This document shows, piece after piece, positions 42,591 through 51,175 of a stretch of 64,000 nt of DNA. The notes beneath the pieces were generated by a model. That model was not told where the DNA came from. It did not search any database and saw only the letters and a program-made list of their open reading frames with translations. Each line of letters starts with the position of its first letter. Positions within the stretch are counted from its first letter, which is position 1. Source of the stretch: Streptomyces prunicolor NBRC 13075 (lineage in GTDB: Bacteria > Actinomycetota > Actinomycetes > Streptomycetales > Streptomycetaceae); assembly GCF_000367365.1 (NCBI RefSeq), contig NZ_BARF01000098.1, forward strand, positions 86,903 to 150,902, read 5' to 3'. Made by a program: the position numbers and the translations under genes.

Positions 42591-42642
42591 GAGCAACGGC
42601 CTCCGGAGCCGTGTGCGCAGGTTCGAATCCTGCCGGGGGCAC
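42591..42642 (+). other. 3' part of a tRNA-Arg(CCG) gene, putative attachment site
   Basis: The sequence keeps the last bases of the D-stem (GAGC), the complete anticodon arm ACGGC-CTCCGGA-GCCGT with anticodon CCG, the T-arm GCAGG-TTCGAAT-CCTGC and the acceptor strand CGGGGGCA. The 5' third is not tRNA: the D-stem does not pair and no GCCCCCG acceptor 5' strand precedes it. A tRNA 3' end cut at this place is the standard signature of an element attachment site. An intact tRNA-Arg copy is not in the window. Confidence 0.7.
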
Positions 42643-42653
42643 TCCGGGAAAAG

Positions 42654-42688
42654 CTCCTGACCTGCAGAAATACAGGTCGGGAGTTTTT
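42654..42688 (+). terminator. Intrinsic terminator after the tRNA fragment
   Basis: Arms CTCCTGACCTG (42654-42664) and CAGGTCGGGAG (42673-42683) pair with one mismatch around an 8-base loop, followed by five T. It sits 12 bp after the tRNA 3' end, as expected for the tRNA transcript terminator. Confidence 0.75.
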
Positions 42689-44284
42689 GCGTTCACGTCA
42701 AAACGCACACGGCCTTTTGACCGTTGCTCTTTCTGAGCGATGTACCGACTGCCGCGCTCTCCTTCTGACGCGTTTCCGCAGTTCAAAGGCCCTTCACCAA
42801 GGACCGGTTGGCGATACACGTCACCAAATACCGACCGCGCCGAATACCTCGGGCACCGGTGCCACTTTCGCTCGAATACCCGATGCGACCTGCCTGAACG
42901 TGCCGAAGAGCACACCAAAGCGCACACGCTGGTGGGTCGTTGGCGTTTCCGCCTGAATGCCCGCTGCTCCGCTTGCGCCATCGAACACACAACTGATGTT
43001 CGATGGCCACTGGTCGGACTGCAGGCCGCCGAGACATCCGGCGATATGGGCAGCGAGCGCCAGCAGTGCGACTGCCCGATCCGCCTGCCGGGACGGCCCC
43101 CTCACTCCGCCCAGGATGCTGAACGACCAGCCCTTGCAGCAGAGTTGACGGATCGCTAGAGTCTGCCCGCCCACTACTCACAGGAGGCTCCTTGACTTCG
43201 CCGCCTCATACGTGGACACAGCCGAACGGCTGTTCCGGGGCGACCTAAGCCCCGCTGGGGGACCGCTTGACCCAGGCCAAGTGCGTCCAGATCCAGCGGA
43301 GATAGCGAACAAGTCAATGGAGGTACCGAGCGCCGGCCAACCGGGCGAGCCGATCAAAGTGGTCTCTCAAAGACCGTTCTTGTCCCGCACCCGCAGCTGG
43401 GGGCAGTCCTCACCTCCACCGGAGTACACCTCAGGCCATCCGGTTCAGCCACCTGGTTGCCGTTCGACCACTCCCTGCTGCGGGAGGTCACGGCGGGGCC
43501 GCTCGGAGTCACCATTCGTACCGCGTGCGCGCGCCGTTGCTCCTCTCCGGCCCGGCTGCGCCGCGGGTTGGCGTAGCGGTCGAGCACCTGCGCACCGCAA
43601 CCAGGTAGGTGCTTGTTCCTGCGGCCCTCCATAGATCCAGTGCCAAGATCACCGAGCTGCAGAGCAGGCGCTCCGTCAGGGCTTCCCGCCGCGAGGGTGC
43701 GGCCGAGTGGCACCCATAGGTTTTCGGCCGCTCTTGCTTGTCGTTCCGGCGTTTGGTCTCCAGTAATCGCTTACCTGGTCACGGCACAGTTTCCTGGGCG
43801 AGGTGAGACGTCCCAGCGTCTCAACACCGCGAAGCGTGAACCAAGCGCGCCGCGTGTGAAGGGAGTTGCGGCCCCGGGCTGCGCCTGAGCCCTCTGGCCA
43901 GTGTCAACAACGCTCGTGATCAATGCGTCGGGCACATTGATGTCCCACCTGTCGCCTATCTGGTTCCCTGGCTCGGCGTGGCAGCGGGCGGGCTGATCGG
44001 CATGTCCCTCGGGCTGAACAAGCCCACTCGGTGAGGACTGTGGGTTCGGAGCACCTGGGCCCCGTCGTCGGACCTCGGCAGGTTTGCTTCCGAGGGTGCG
44101 GGGGACTCTGTCGTCAAGGACGGCCGGTGTCCCTGGGGTGGTCGATGGCTGCTGCGCATAGCGTCCAGCAGGCCGGATGGCCGCTCCTTGAACGCTGTCG
44201 GCTCTTGACCGTGCATTCCGTGCCGGTGCCGGTGGCACGATCGGTGCGTCAACGACGGGAGCCCGGGCAGTTCGGAGTTGACCA
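42689..44284. other. Gene-poor decayed region, with a membrane-protein C-terminal remnant
   Basis: No complete gene is supported across 1.6 kb. A minus-strand open frame at 42821-43174 (117 codons, including HIAGCLGGLQSDQWPSNISC) is the only moderately protein-like candidate. On the plus strand, 43910-44034 encodes VAYLVPWLGVAAGGLIGMSL and then GLNKPTR before a TGA, like the C-terminus of a membrane protein, but the frame has no start codon and is closed upstream near 43850. The region looks like degraded mobile or accessory DNA. Confidence 0.45.
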
Positions 44285-44659
44285 GTGCGCGAGATCGCCG
44301 ACATCGCGGGCGGCTTCCCCACGGCCGTGTTCACCGCCGTGCTCGTGCTGCTGGTGGGTTTGTGGCTGCTGGTGCTACTGGGTACGGCCGGACGCGACAG
44401 TTCGTACGACGCTGTGAGCCTCCCGGTGGTTGCGGCCTCGTCCGCCGTCGTGGTCATGTCCTGGTTCCTCTGCGTTTCGGGCTCCCTCGTCCTGCGCGGT
44501 GTCGGACTCCCTGCTCCCTGGCACACACTGACGGCGTCAGCCGTCCTCATCGGCTCCCCGGCGCTCGCGTTCAAGATCGCCAGACGGGTAACGCGAGTAT
44601 GGCGCGACCGACCCGCACGCAGTCGGGAACCGGGCTCGCCGGACCGTCACCGCACATGA
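44285..44659 (+). CDS. Small membrane protein, YqiJ/DUF1449 N-terminus-like
   Basis: The 124-residue protein starts at a GTG and has hydrophobic helices at about residues 10-35 (FPTAVFTAVLVLLVGLWLLV), 45-68 and 78-98. The FPTAVFT...FW/LWLLVLLG pattern resembles the N-terminal part of YqiJ/OB-fold (DUF1449) membrane proteins that normally pair with a flotillin. Here the OB-fold half and the flotillin gene are both missing. It could be a truncated relic or a distinct short family. Confidence 0.5.
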   Translation: MREIADIAGGFPTAVFTAVLVLLVGLWLLVLLGTAGRDSSYDAVSLPVVAASSAVVVMSWFLCVSGSLVLRGVGLPAPWHTLTASAVLIGSPALAFKIARRVTRVWRDRPARSREPGSPDRHRT

Positions 44660-44740
44660 GTCGGACATCGCCAAAGTGAGCGTGACGCCATACACGTCCG
44701 TACGTATCCGTGACGCAGCAACCGGCCCCGGAGACATGGC

Positions 44741-46549
44741 GTGGTGCAAGGACAAGTGACCAACCGACGGCGCACGTTCGGCTCGCTCCTGGTGGTGGTC
44801 GCCGTCCTTGTCTGTGCCCTCGCCCAAGGTGCGGGTCCCGCCTCGGCACACGCGGTGCTGACCGGGAGCGACCCTCGCGAGAACAGCGTGCTGAAGTCCG
44901 CGCCGAGGCAGATCACCGTGACCTTCGACGAGTCGGTCGCTCTCGTAGAGGACTCCCTGCGGGTGCTCAATCCCGACAACCGGCCGGTGACGGATGGCGA
45001 TCCCCGGCACGCGGGCGGGCGGGGCAACACGGACAGCGTGCCGCTGGTGAGGGGACTGGCGCAGGGCACGTACACGGTGTCCTGGCGGGTGGTCTCGGCG
45101 GACAGCCACGCGGTGTCCGGTGCTTTCACCTTCTCCGTCGGTAAGCCGTCGGCGACCCGCGCCGCCGCCACTCCCCCGCCGGCCGTGGATCCCACCGTCG
45201 GCGCGTTGTACGGCGTCGGCCGCTATGTCGCCTACGCCGGGCTGGCGCTGCTGATCGGTCTCGCCGTGTTCGTCGTGGCCTGCTGGCGTTCGGCCACGGC
45301 CGCGCGCGTGGTGCGCCGCCCGTTCCTGATCGGCTGGTGGGCGCTGTTCGTGTCCACGGTGCTGCTGGTGCTGTTGCGCGGGCTCTACGACAGCGGTGAC
45401 GGGCTGAGCGGCGTGTTCGACCCGGGCGCGCTGCGGGAGACGGCAGGCAGTCGGCCCGGACTCGCGCTGCTGGCGCGGTTGATGCTGCTTGTGGTGGTGG
45501 CCGTGGCGGTGCGGAACCGGCGGGTGGAGCAGTTGCGCGGTCGGCGTGCTGTGGTGAGCGCCTGCTTTCTCGTCCTGGGCCTGGCCGCCACCTGGGCGGC
45601 GGCCGAGCACGCGTCCGTCGGGATCCAGGTACCCGTGGCCGTGGCATCCGCCATGCTGCATCTGCTGGCCATGGCGGTATGGCTCGGCGGGCTGGCCGCA
45701 CTGCTGCTCGCGCTGTACCGGGCGCCGGCCGACGATCCCCTCCCGCCCGCTGCCGTCGCCCGCTTCTCCCGCATCGCCCTGGTCTCGGTGGCCGTGCTGG
45801 CCGTCACCGGTGTCTACCAGTCCTGGCGCGGGCTGGGCTCCTGGGACGCGTTCTCCACGACCTACGGCAGGGTCCTCGTCTTCAAGATCTGGGGCGTGCT
45901 GGCGATGCTGCTGGCGGCCTCGTACTCCCGGCGCTGGACCACCCGTCTGCTTCAGGCTCCGCAGGAGGAGCGCGTACTGGTGGCCGTGGGACACGGCGAG
46001 AGCCCTCCGACCACTCACGGGGGCGACGACGACACCGACGAATCCGCCGGACCGGAGGCGCACCGGCGCGGTCTGCGCAGGTCCGTCCTGGCCGAGGTGG
46101 CGGTCGGCGTGCTGGTCCTCGTGCTGACGACAGCGCTGACCGGCACCGGGACGGGCCGTGCCACCGAGACCGCCGCTGCCGCGTCGGTGGCCGGGCAGCC
46201 CGAGGTGTCCCTGACCCTGATCCCGTACGACACCGGAAAGAACACCCTGTCCGGACGCGGCAAGGTGCAGGTCACGCTGGAACCGGGCCGGGTCGGCCGG
46301 AACGTGGTGGAGGCGATCGTCTACGGCGCCGACGACAGCCCCGTCGCCATCCCCGAACTACGGCTGACGTTCACTCTCGCCGACCAGCACATCGGCCCGC
46401 TCGACGCCCGCCTCGTCGACGAACGCGGCTACTGGGGCAGCGACTCCCTCAACCTCCCGATCGCCGACACCTGGACCATGAAGGCCACGGTCCGCGTCTC
46501 CGACATCGACCAGGTCACCGTGTCGAAGACCGTGAAGGTCGCCCGGTGA
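44741..46549 (+). CDS. CopC-CopD fusion copper transport protein
   Basis: The 602-residue protein has a signal peptide (about 1-35, ending SAHA so that the mature end begins HAVLTGSDP). A CopC domain follows to about residue 127, with the His1 and the SADSHAVSGAFTFSV copper-site segment. Then come eight or so membrane helices of CopD (about 140-410, with MLHLLAMAVWLGGLAALLLA), a His/Asp-rich loop and a C-terminal extracytoplasmic domain. It should bind copper outside and move it into or across the membrane. It opens the rightward copper block. Confidence 0.9.
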   Translation: MVQGQVTNRRRTFGSLLVVVAVLVCALAQGAGPASAHAVLTGSDPRENSVLKSAPRQITVTFDESVALVEDSLRVLNPDNRPVTDGDPRHAGGRGNTDSVPLVRGLAQGTYTVSWRVVSADSHAVSGAFTFSVGKPSATRAAATPPPAVDPTVGALYGVGRYVAYAGLALLIGLAVFVVACWRSATAARVVRRPFLIGWWALFVSTVLLVLLRGLYDSGDGLSGVFDPGALRETAGSRPGLALLARLMLLVVVAVAVRNRRVEQLRGRRAVVSACFLVLGLAATWAAAEHASVGIQVPVAVASAMLHLLAMAVWLGGLAALLLALYRAPADDPLPPAAVARFSRIALVSVAVLAVTGVYQSWRGLGSWDAFSTTYGRVLVFKIWGVLAMLLAASYSRRWTTRLLQAPQEERVLVAVGHGESPPTTHGGDDDTDESAGPEAHRRGLRRSVLAEVAVGVLVLVLTTALTGTGTGRATETAAAASVAGQPEVSLTLIPYDTGKNTLSGRGKVQVTLEPGRVGRNVVEAIVYGADDSPVAIPELRLTFTLADQHIGPLDARLVDERGYWGSDSLNLPIADTWTMKATVRVSDIDQVTVSKTVKVAR

Positions 46550-46665
46550 CCCACGAGCACTGCCGCACGCGGGGCGTCCTGGTAGCGCCGCGTGAACACG
46601 ACCGCCCAGCCGTCCGTACGTAACGGCAAGCCGGAACAAGGCCGTTGATGTCGAGGAGTGACCGG

Positions 46666-47430
46666 ATGCACCAGGGGAACCGCCGCGGCGGACCGAGCCC
46701 CGGGCCGGGTGCGTCCACGGCCGGCGGAGGTGCCGTCGACGTCCTGCGGCTGATGCGGGCCGCGATGTTCGCGGCCGTCTGCGTGACCACGACCTCGCTG
46801 GGCCACGCGCTCATGTCCGGGGACACGCTGCCCTGGTGGGCCATCGCCTACGCGTTCGCCGGAACGGTCTCGGGCGCCTGGTGGCTGACCGGGCGGGAGC
46901 GCGGCCCCGCCGTGGTCGTCGGCGCCACGGTCGTCGCCCAGGGGTTGCTGCACCTGCTGTTCGCCCTCGCCCACCAGCTGGCCCACGCCCCCGACGCGGC
47001 CTCCCCCCACATGGACACGGTGATGCACCACTCGGGGTCCATGAGCATGCCCTCCGGATCCATGACGATGCCGCCCGGCTCACCGCTCGCGTCCGGCCTG
47101 CCTCACCTGGGCTCCACCGGGATGGTTCTGGCGCACCTGCTGGCCGCCGTCGTCTGCGGGCTGTGGCTGTGGCGGGGTGAGGCGGCGGCCCACCGCATCG
47201 GCGGTGCTCTCGGGGCGGTCGTGTTCGCGCCGCTGCGCCGGGTCTGCCGGGTCCTCTTCCGTACGGTGCCCGAGCCCGGGCCCTCGTCGTGCGGGCCCGC
47301 CTCCAGCGGTGAGGAGCGCTGTCGGCCCGCGCCCGCCTCGTTGAGGTACGCGGTCGTGCGCCGAGGTCCGCCGCCGGACCTGTTCGGCAGCCAGCCGCCC
47401 GTCTCCCTCCCGATCCACTGCTCGCCGTAG
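46666..47430 (+). CDS. Membrane protein with a Met/His-rich, putative copper-binding loop
   Basis: The ATG at 46666, 7 bp after GAGGAG, gives 254 residues. Four hydrophobic segments are visible (about 25-48, 55-75, 82-105 and 146-168). Between the last two is HMDTVMHHSGSMSMPSGS followed by MTMPPGS, a Met/His cluster of the kind that binds Cu(I). The basic C-terminus ends in RYAVVRRGPPPDL. The protein encoded at 48.9 kb has the same plan and the same VVRRGPP end, so the two are paralogues. The family has no known function; the gene context supports copper handling. Confidence 0.65.
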   Translation: MHQGNRRGGPSPGPGASTAGGGAVDVLRLMRAAMFAAVCVTTTSLGHALMSGDTLPWWAIAYAFAGTVSGAWWLTGRERGPAVVVGATVVAQGLLHLLFALAHQLAHAPDAASPHMDTVMHHSGSMSMPSGSMTMPPGSPLASGLPHLGSTGMVLAHLLAAVVCGLWLWRGEAAAHRIGGALGAVVFAPLRRVCRVLFRTVPEPGPSSCGPASSGEERCRPAPASLRYAVVRRGPPPDLFGSQPPVSLPIHCSP

Positions 47431-47610
47431 GACCGTGATCCCGGTCTCAATCCGGCGGACCGCGGGGGCCTGGGGACAGGCGGATGGTCGACGCGCCCGT
47501 ACGCCGTCGGCCCCCTTCTCTCCAGCTCCGGCCCGGGCCAAGCCCCGATGTCGGCCGTTTCGACGTGCCGATGCCGGCCACGGCCCCGCCCGCCATCGAT
47601 CAGGAGTTCC

Positions 47611-48225
47611 ATGTCCACGTACCCACACACGGGCCGCGTCTTCGCCCGTCTCATCACCTGCTGCGTCACCGTGGCCTCGACGGCCGCCCTGCTCTCCGGC
47701 TGCGGAGGCGACTCCTCGGGCAGCACGTCACAGAAGGCCGCCACGTCGTCCTCGATGTCCCCCTCCCAAGGCATGTCCGATATGAACATGTCGTACGGGG
47801 ACCCGAAGGCCACCCCCGCCTACAAGGTGTCCGGAGCCTCCGTGGTGAAGGGCGCGTTCAAGCTGCTGGACACCCGTCCGCCCGGCATGGACGCCGTCAA
47901 GGGCACCGCCTGGCTGGCCCAGGGCTCCAAGGGCACCACGGTGACGGTGTCGCTGACCGGCCTGAAGCCCGGCCATCACTACATGGCCCATCTCCACGCC
48001 CAGCACTGCTCCGCCGCCGACGGAGGCGAGCACTTCCAGTTCACCAAGGGTGGGCCCGCCAAGCCGCCGAACGAGGTGTGGCTGACCTTCACCGCCGACA
48101 CGTCCGGTAGGGGCATGACGACGGTCGACAACGCGAAGAAGACCGGCAAGGGCGCGGTCGCCCTCGTCGTCCACCCCATGGAAGCGATGGACAACCGGAT
48201 CGCATGCGCGGACTTCGACTTCTGA
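47611..48225 (+). CDS. Cu/Zn superoxide-dismutase-like lipoprotein
   Basis: The ATG at 47611 behind AGGAG gives 204 residues with a lipobox LLSGC (Cys about 31). The mature part has SMSPSQGMSDMNMSYGD, a Met-rich segment, and a SOD_Cu-like domain: VTVSLTGLKPGHHYMAHLHA with two metal-type His, HCSAADGGEHFQF and LVVHPMEAMDNRIACADF, with two Cys that could form the family disulfide. Not every SOD metal ligand is obvious, so it may be a copper-binding relative without dismutase activity. It overlaps the next CopC gene by 22 bp. Confidence 0.7.
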   Translation: MSTYPHTGRVFARLITCCVTVASTAALLSGCGGDSSGSTSQKAATSSSMSPSQGMSDMNMSYGDPKATPAYKVSGASVVKGAFKLLDTRPPGMDAVKGTAWLAQGSKGTTVTVSLTGLKPGHHYMAHLHAQHCSAADGGEHFQFTKGGPAKPPNEVWLTFTADTSGRGMTTVDNAKKTGKGAVALVVHPMEAMDNRIACADFDF

Positions 48226-48806
48226 GGGCGCCGGCCGCCCTGCTGGGGTGTCTGGGCGTGCTGCTGCTGTCCGTCGGCACGCCCGCCTACGCCCACACCG
48301 CGCTGAAGGACGCGACACCGGCGCCCGGCTCCACTGTCGGCACCGGCACCAGCGTCGTCGAGTTGACCTTCGCCCAGTTGCAGCCGGGCACCACCCCGAA
48401 GGTCAGCCTGGTCGGCCCGACCGGCACCGTGGTCCCGGTCGGGCGTCCCGTGGTGGCCGACGGCTCCGTCACCTGCGCTGCCGTCAGCCCCCTGCAGGCG
48501 GGGGTGAACACCCTCACCTACACCGTCACCGCCACCGACGGCGACACCCAGACGAACGCGTTCCAGTTCCAGGTCGCCGACAGTGCCCGGGAAGTGACCA
48601 GTCCCACCGCCTGCAAGGGCCTGACCCTGGCCGCGCCGGCCGCAGCGACGAGCGCGGACCCGGACGACACGATCCTCGGACTCGGCCGCACCACCGCGTT
48701 CGCCGTCCTGGCGGCGGTCGCCGTCGTGGTCGTGGGCGGGGGCCTCATCGCCGTACGCATGACGCGCGGGACACGTCCGACAGGAAGGAGACGAGCCACC
48801 GGGTGA
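48204..48806 (+). CDS. CopC-domain copper-binding protein with C-terminal membrane anchor
   Basis: The 200-residue protein has a signal peptide (about 1-30, PAYAHTAL so that the mature N-terminus is His). The CopC beta-sandwich spans about residues 31-125, and a C-terminal hydrophobic helix (FAVLAAVAVVVVGGGLIAV, about 171-189) is followed by Arg residues. Its start lies inside the end of the SOD-like gene, indicating translational coupling. The copper-site His later in the fold is not conserved in the usual SADSH form. Confidence 0.8.
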   Translation: MRGLRLLRAPAALLGCLGVLLLSVGTPAYAHTALKDATPAPGSTVGTGTSVVELTFAQLQPGTTPKVSLVGPTGTVVPVGRPVVADGSVTCAAVSPLQAGVNTLTYTVTATDGDTQTNAFQFQVADSAREVTSPTACKGLTLAAPAAATSADPDDTILGLGRTTAFAVLAAVAVVVVGGGLIAVRMTRGTRPTGRRRATG

Positions 48807-48900
48807 ACCACCGGGCCCGGCGCGGCGGACAGCCGCGTCGGGCCACCGCCCGCCGGCACAGAACACCCCGGCGTTCGCCGCCGCGCGGGCGGCTGGAATA

Positions 48901-49716
48901 GTGGCGTGCGCCATGAACGTCCCGGTACGGGCTGCCACCGATCTGAGACTGCTGAGGGCCGCGGTGTTCTCGGCGGTGTGCGTGGCGCTGTCCGCGAGCG
49001 GACACGCGCTGGTCTCCGGCACCGCGATCCCGATGTGGTCCCTGGCCGCCGGCTGGGCCGGCGTGGTGTGCGTGGTGGGCCCGCTGGCCGGTCGGGAACG
49101 CTCGCTGCCCGGCATCGCGCTCAGCCTGCTCGCCGGTGGGACCGGTCTTCACCTGGTCTTCTCCCTGGGCCAGGGTTCCATGGCGCCGGCTCCCGCCGAC
49201 CGGTCCGCTCAGGTGGTGGCTCTGGCCCAACGGTTCCTGTGCGGCACCGGATCGGTACAGCTCACGCCGGAGCGGGCGACGAGGATCCTGCGGCAGGCAC
49301 GGATCGATCCGGCCCGCGCTGCACACGGTGTGCCGGCCTTGGCGGGGATGACCGGTCACGGCGGGCACGTGATGACGCTGGGCTCGATGCTCACACCTTC
49401 GATGCTCGCCGCGCACGTGGCCGCGGTCGTCGTGACGGGGTGGGTGCTGCGCCGCAGTGAGATCGCAGTGTGGCGGACCGTCCGGCTCCCGGCGGTGGCA
49501 GCGTGGCAGGTGGCCTGCTGCGTCCTGCTGTGGACGCTGTGCGGCCTGCTCGTCACCGCCGCTTCGGTCCTGGTGCCGCTCGCCGCGCTGCTGAGGCGGA
49601 TACGGCGCGCGCTCGCCGCATCCGCCGCGCGGGCCGACATCCGCCGGTTGCCCTCCTCGCTCCTGTCGTCGTGCGTCGTCCGGCGTGGTCCGCCCGCGGT
49701 GGTCCCGGCGGCCTGA
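48901..49716 (+). CDS. Membrane protein paralogous to the Met-rich protein at 46.7 kb
   Basis: Starts are a GTG at 48901 or the ATG at 48913, giving 271 or 267 residues. Hydrophobic helices lie at about 20-45, 50-70, 78-95, 155-180 and 195-225. LLRAAVFSAVCVALSASGHA matches LMRAAMFAAVCVTTTSLGHA of the 46.7 kb protein, and both end with VVRRGPP. The loop here has MTGHGGHVMTLGSMLTPSM in place of the denser Met cluster. The family is unrecognised; a role in periplasmic copper handling is inferred from context. Confidence 0.6.
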   Translation: MACAMNVPVRAATDLRLLRAAVFSAVCVALSASGHALVSGTAIPMWSLAAGWAGVVCVVGPLAGRERSLPGIALSLLAGGTGLHLVFSLGQGSMAPAPADRSAQVVALAQRFLCGTGSVQLTPERATRILRQARIDPARAAHGVPALAGMTGHGGHVMTLGSMLTPSMLAAHVAAVVVTGWVLRRSEIAVWRTVRLPAVAAWQVACCVLLWTLCGLLVTAASVLVPLAALLRRIRRALAASAARADIRRLPSSLLSSCVVRRGPPAVVPAA

Positions 49717-49964
49717 GCCTCCCTGCGTCCACGCGAGGCGGGGTGGGCGAGGCCGTCCTGGTGCCATCGGGTGAGATCCCCGCCCACGGTGGACAGTCCG
49801 GCTGTCGGTGGCGGCCTCGGACTCCGCCCCGTACGTAGGCCGTCCGGCTGCTCGCAAAGCGTCGGCACGGCGAGGGCGTCTCGCCTTCTCCCACCCGTGT
49901 GTACGCCGCCCTGCCCTGTCCGGAGAGCGCCGTATGCCCGCCGCTTCACACGCAGGAGCCCCTC

Positions 49965-50630
49965 ATGCACGTCTGTCCCGCGCGCCGCGTCGCCGTGGCC
50001 GCGACGCTCGTCACCACGGCCGGTCTCGGCCTGGCCGCCTGTGACGACGCGTCGGCCGACCAGCCGGCCGCCGCCGTCGTCACCCCGTCCTCCTCGGCGG
50101 CACCCGGCACCGTCACGCTGGACACCCCGGACGCCAAACCCGACCTGCGTCTCACCGACCAGAACGGCCACTCCTACGACCTCGTCGAGCGGACCGCGGG
50201 CCACCCGACGCTGCTGTATTTCGGCTACACCCACTGCCCCGACGTGTGCCCGACGACCATGGCGGACCTCGCGCTGGCCGCGCGCGGACTGCCGACGGCC
50301 GACCGGCGCGACCTGCGGGTGGTGTTCGTCAGCACGGACCCCACCCGCGACACCCCGCGGCGCCTGAAGCAGTGGCTCGGCGCCATCGACCCCCAGTTCA
50401 CCGGCCTGACCGGCGACTTCACCAGCATTCAGCGCGCGGCGAAGAGCCTGGGCGTCGGCATCTCCGCACCGGTGAAACACCAGGACGGCAGCGTGACCGT
50501 CAGCCACGGCGCCGAGGTGTTCGCGTTCTCACCCAAGGACGACAAGGCCCACCTCTTCTACACATCGGGAACCTCCGAGCAGCGGTACGCCACCGACCTG
50601 CCGGAGATCGTCAAGGGACGGATGCCGTGA
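49965..50630 (+). CDS. Sco1/SenC-type copper metallochaperone lipoprotein
   Basis: The ATG at 49965 behind AGGAG gives 221 residues. A lipobox LGLAAC lies at about residue 26. The thioredoxin-like domain has the copper-binding CPDVCP at about residues 90-95 and the distal His in TVSHGAEVFAFSP (about 188), the complete Sco ligand set. Sco proteins deliver copper to the CuA site of cytochrome oxidase, and in Streptomyces lividans also to the radical oxidase GlxA. Its stop overlaps the PCuAC gene by 4 bp. Confidence 0.92.
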   Translation: MHVCPARRVAVAATLVTTAGLGLAACDDASADQPAAAVVTPSSSAAPGTVTLDTPDAKPDLRLTDQNGHSYDLVERTAGHPTLLYFGYTHCPDVCPTTMADLALAARGLPTADRRDLRVVFVSTDPTRDTPRRLKQWLGAIDPQFTGLTGDFTSIQRAAKSLGVGISAPVKHQDGSVTVSHGAEVFAFSPKDDKAHLFYTSGTSEQRYATDLPEIVKGRMP

Positions 50631-51085
50631 CCCGCACCTTCGCAGCCGCGCTCCTGTTCTCCGCCACCACGCTGGCCGGCTGTTCGTCGTCGGCGGCGGC
50701 ACCGGCCTACGACACCCCGGTTCTGAAGGTGACGGGCGCCTACATACGGCAGCCGGTGACCGACGACATGGCCGCCGGCTACTTCACCGTCACCAACACC
50801 GGCCGGCAGCCGGACACCCTCACCGGCGCAACCAGCGACGCCGCCACCAGCGTCACCATGCACCGCACCACGGCCCAGAACCAGATGGAGCCGGTGAAGG
50901 CGTTCAGCGTCCCCGCGGGCGGCCGCCTGGTGCTGCGCACCGGGGGCGACCATCTGATGCTGATGGGCTTCGGGAAGAAGCCGACGGTGGGCGAGACGAT
51001 CACGTTGCGGCTGCGCTTCGCCTCCTCCGACTCGATCACGGTCCGGACGCCGGTCGAGCCGACGACGTACCAGCCCTCGAACTGA
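50627..51085 (+). CDS. PCuAC copper chaperone lipoprotein
   Basis: The 152-residue protein has a lipobox LAGC at about residue 19 and the PCuAC copper motif: His and Met in VTMHRTT and NQMEPV, then HLMLMG downstream, matching H-Mx10-Mx21-HxM. It starts in a GTGA overlap with the Sco gene. In S. lividans the analogous Sco/ECuC pair passes Cu(I) between chaperones for oxidase assembly. Confidence 0.92.
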   Translation: MTRTFAAALLFSATTLAGCSSSAAAPAYDTPVLKVTGAYIRQPVTDDMAAGYFTVTNTGRQPDTLTGATSDAATSVTMHRTTAQNQMEPVKAFSVPAGGRLVLRTGGDHLMLMGFGKKPTVGETITLRLRFASSDSITVRTPVEPTTYQPSN

Positions 51086-51175
51086 CCCATGGCGAGGGCC
51101 TGTCCGCGCGCCCGGACACAGCGGCGGCCCTCGCCCTCAGGCATCCGCACTCCAGAGGTTCAACGAGGCTTCGAC

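Noticed and set aside
42220..42990. Minus-strand ORF of 256 codons across the tRNA fragment
   Set aside because: Its PAGFEPAHTAP segment is the translated antisense of the tRNA T-arm, a known artefact.
42821..43174. Minus-strand 117-codon ORF
   Set aside because: Somewhat protein-like, but no ribosome site, family or supporting context; left inside the gene-poor entry.
44660..44740. CsoR-type copper operator before CopC-CopD
   Set aside because: No ATACCC/GGGTAT-type GC-centred inverted repeat is present; only weak ATAC/GTAT words.
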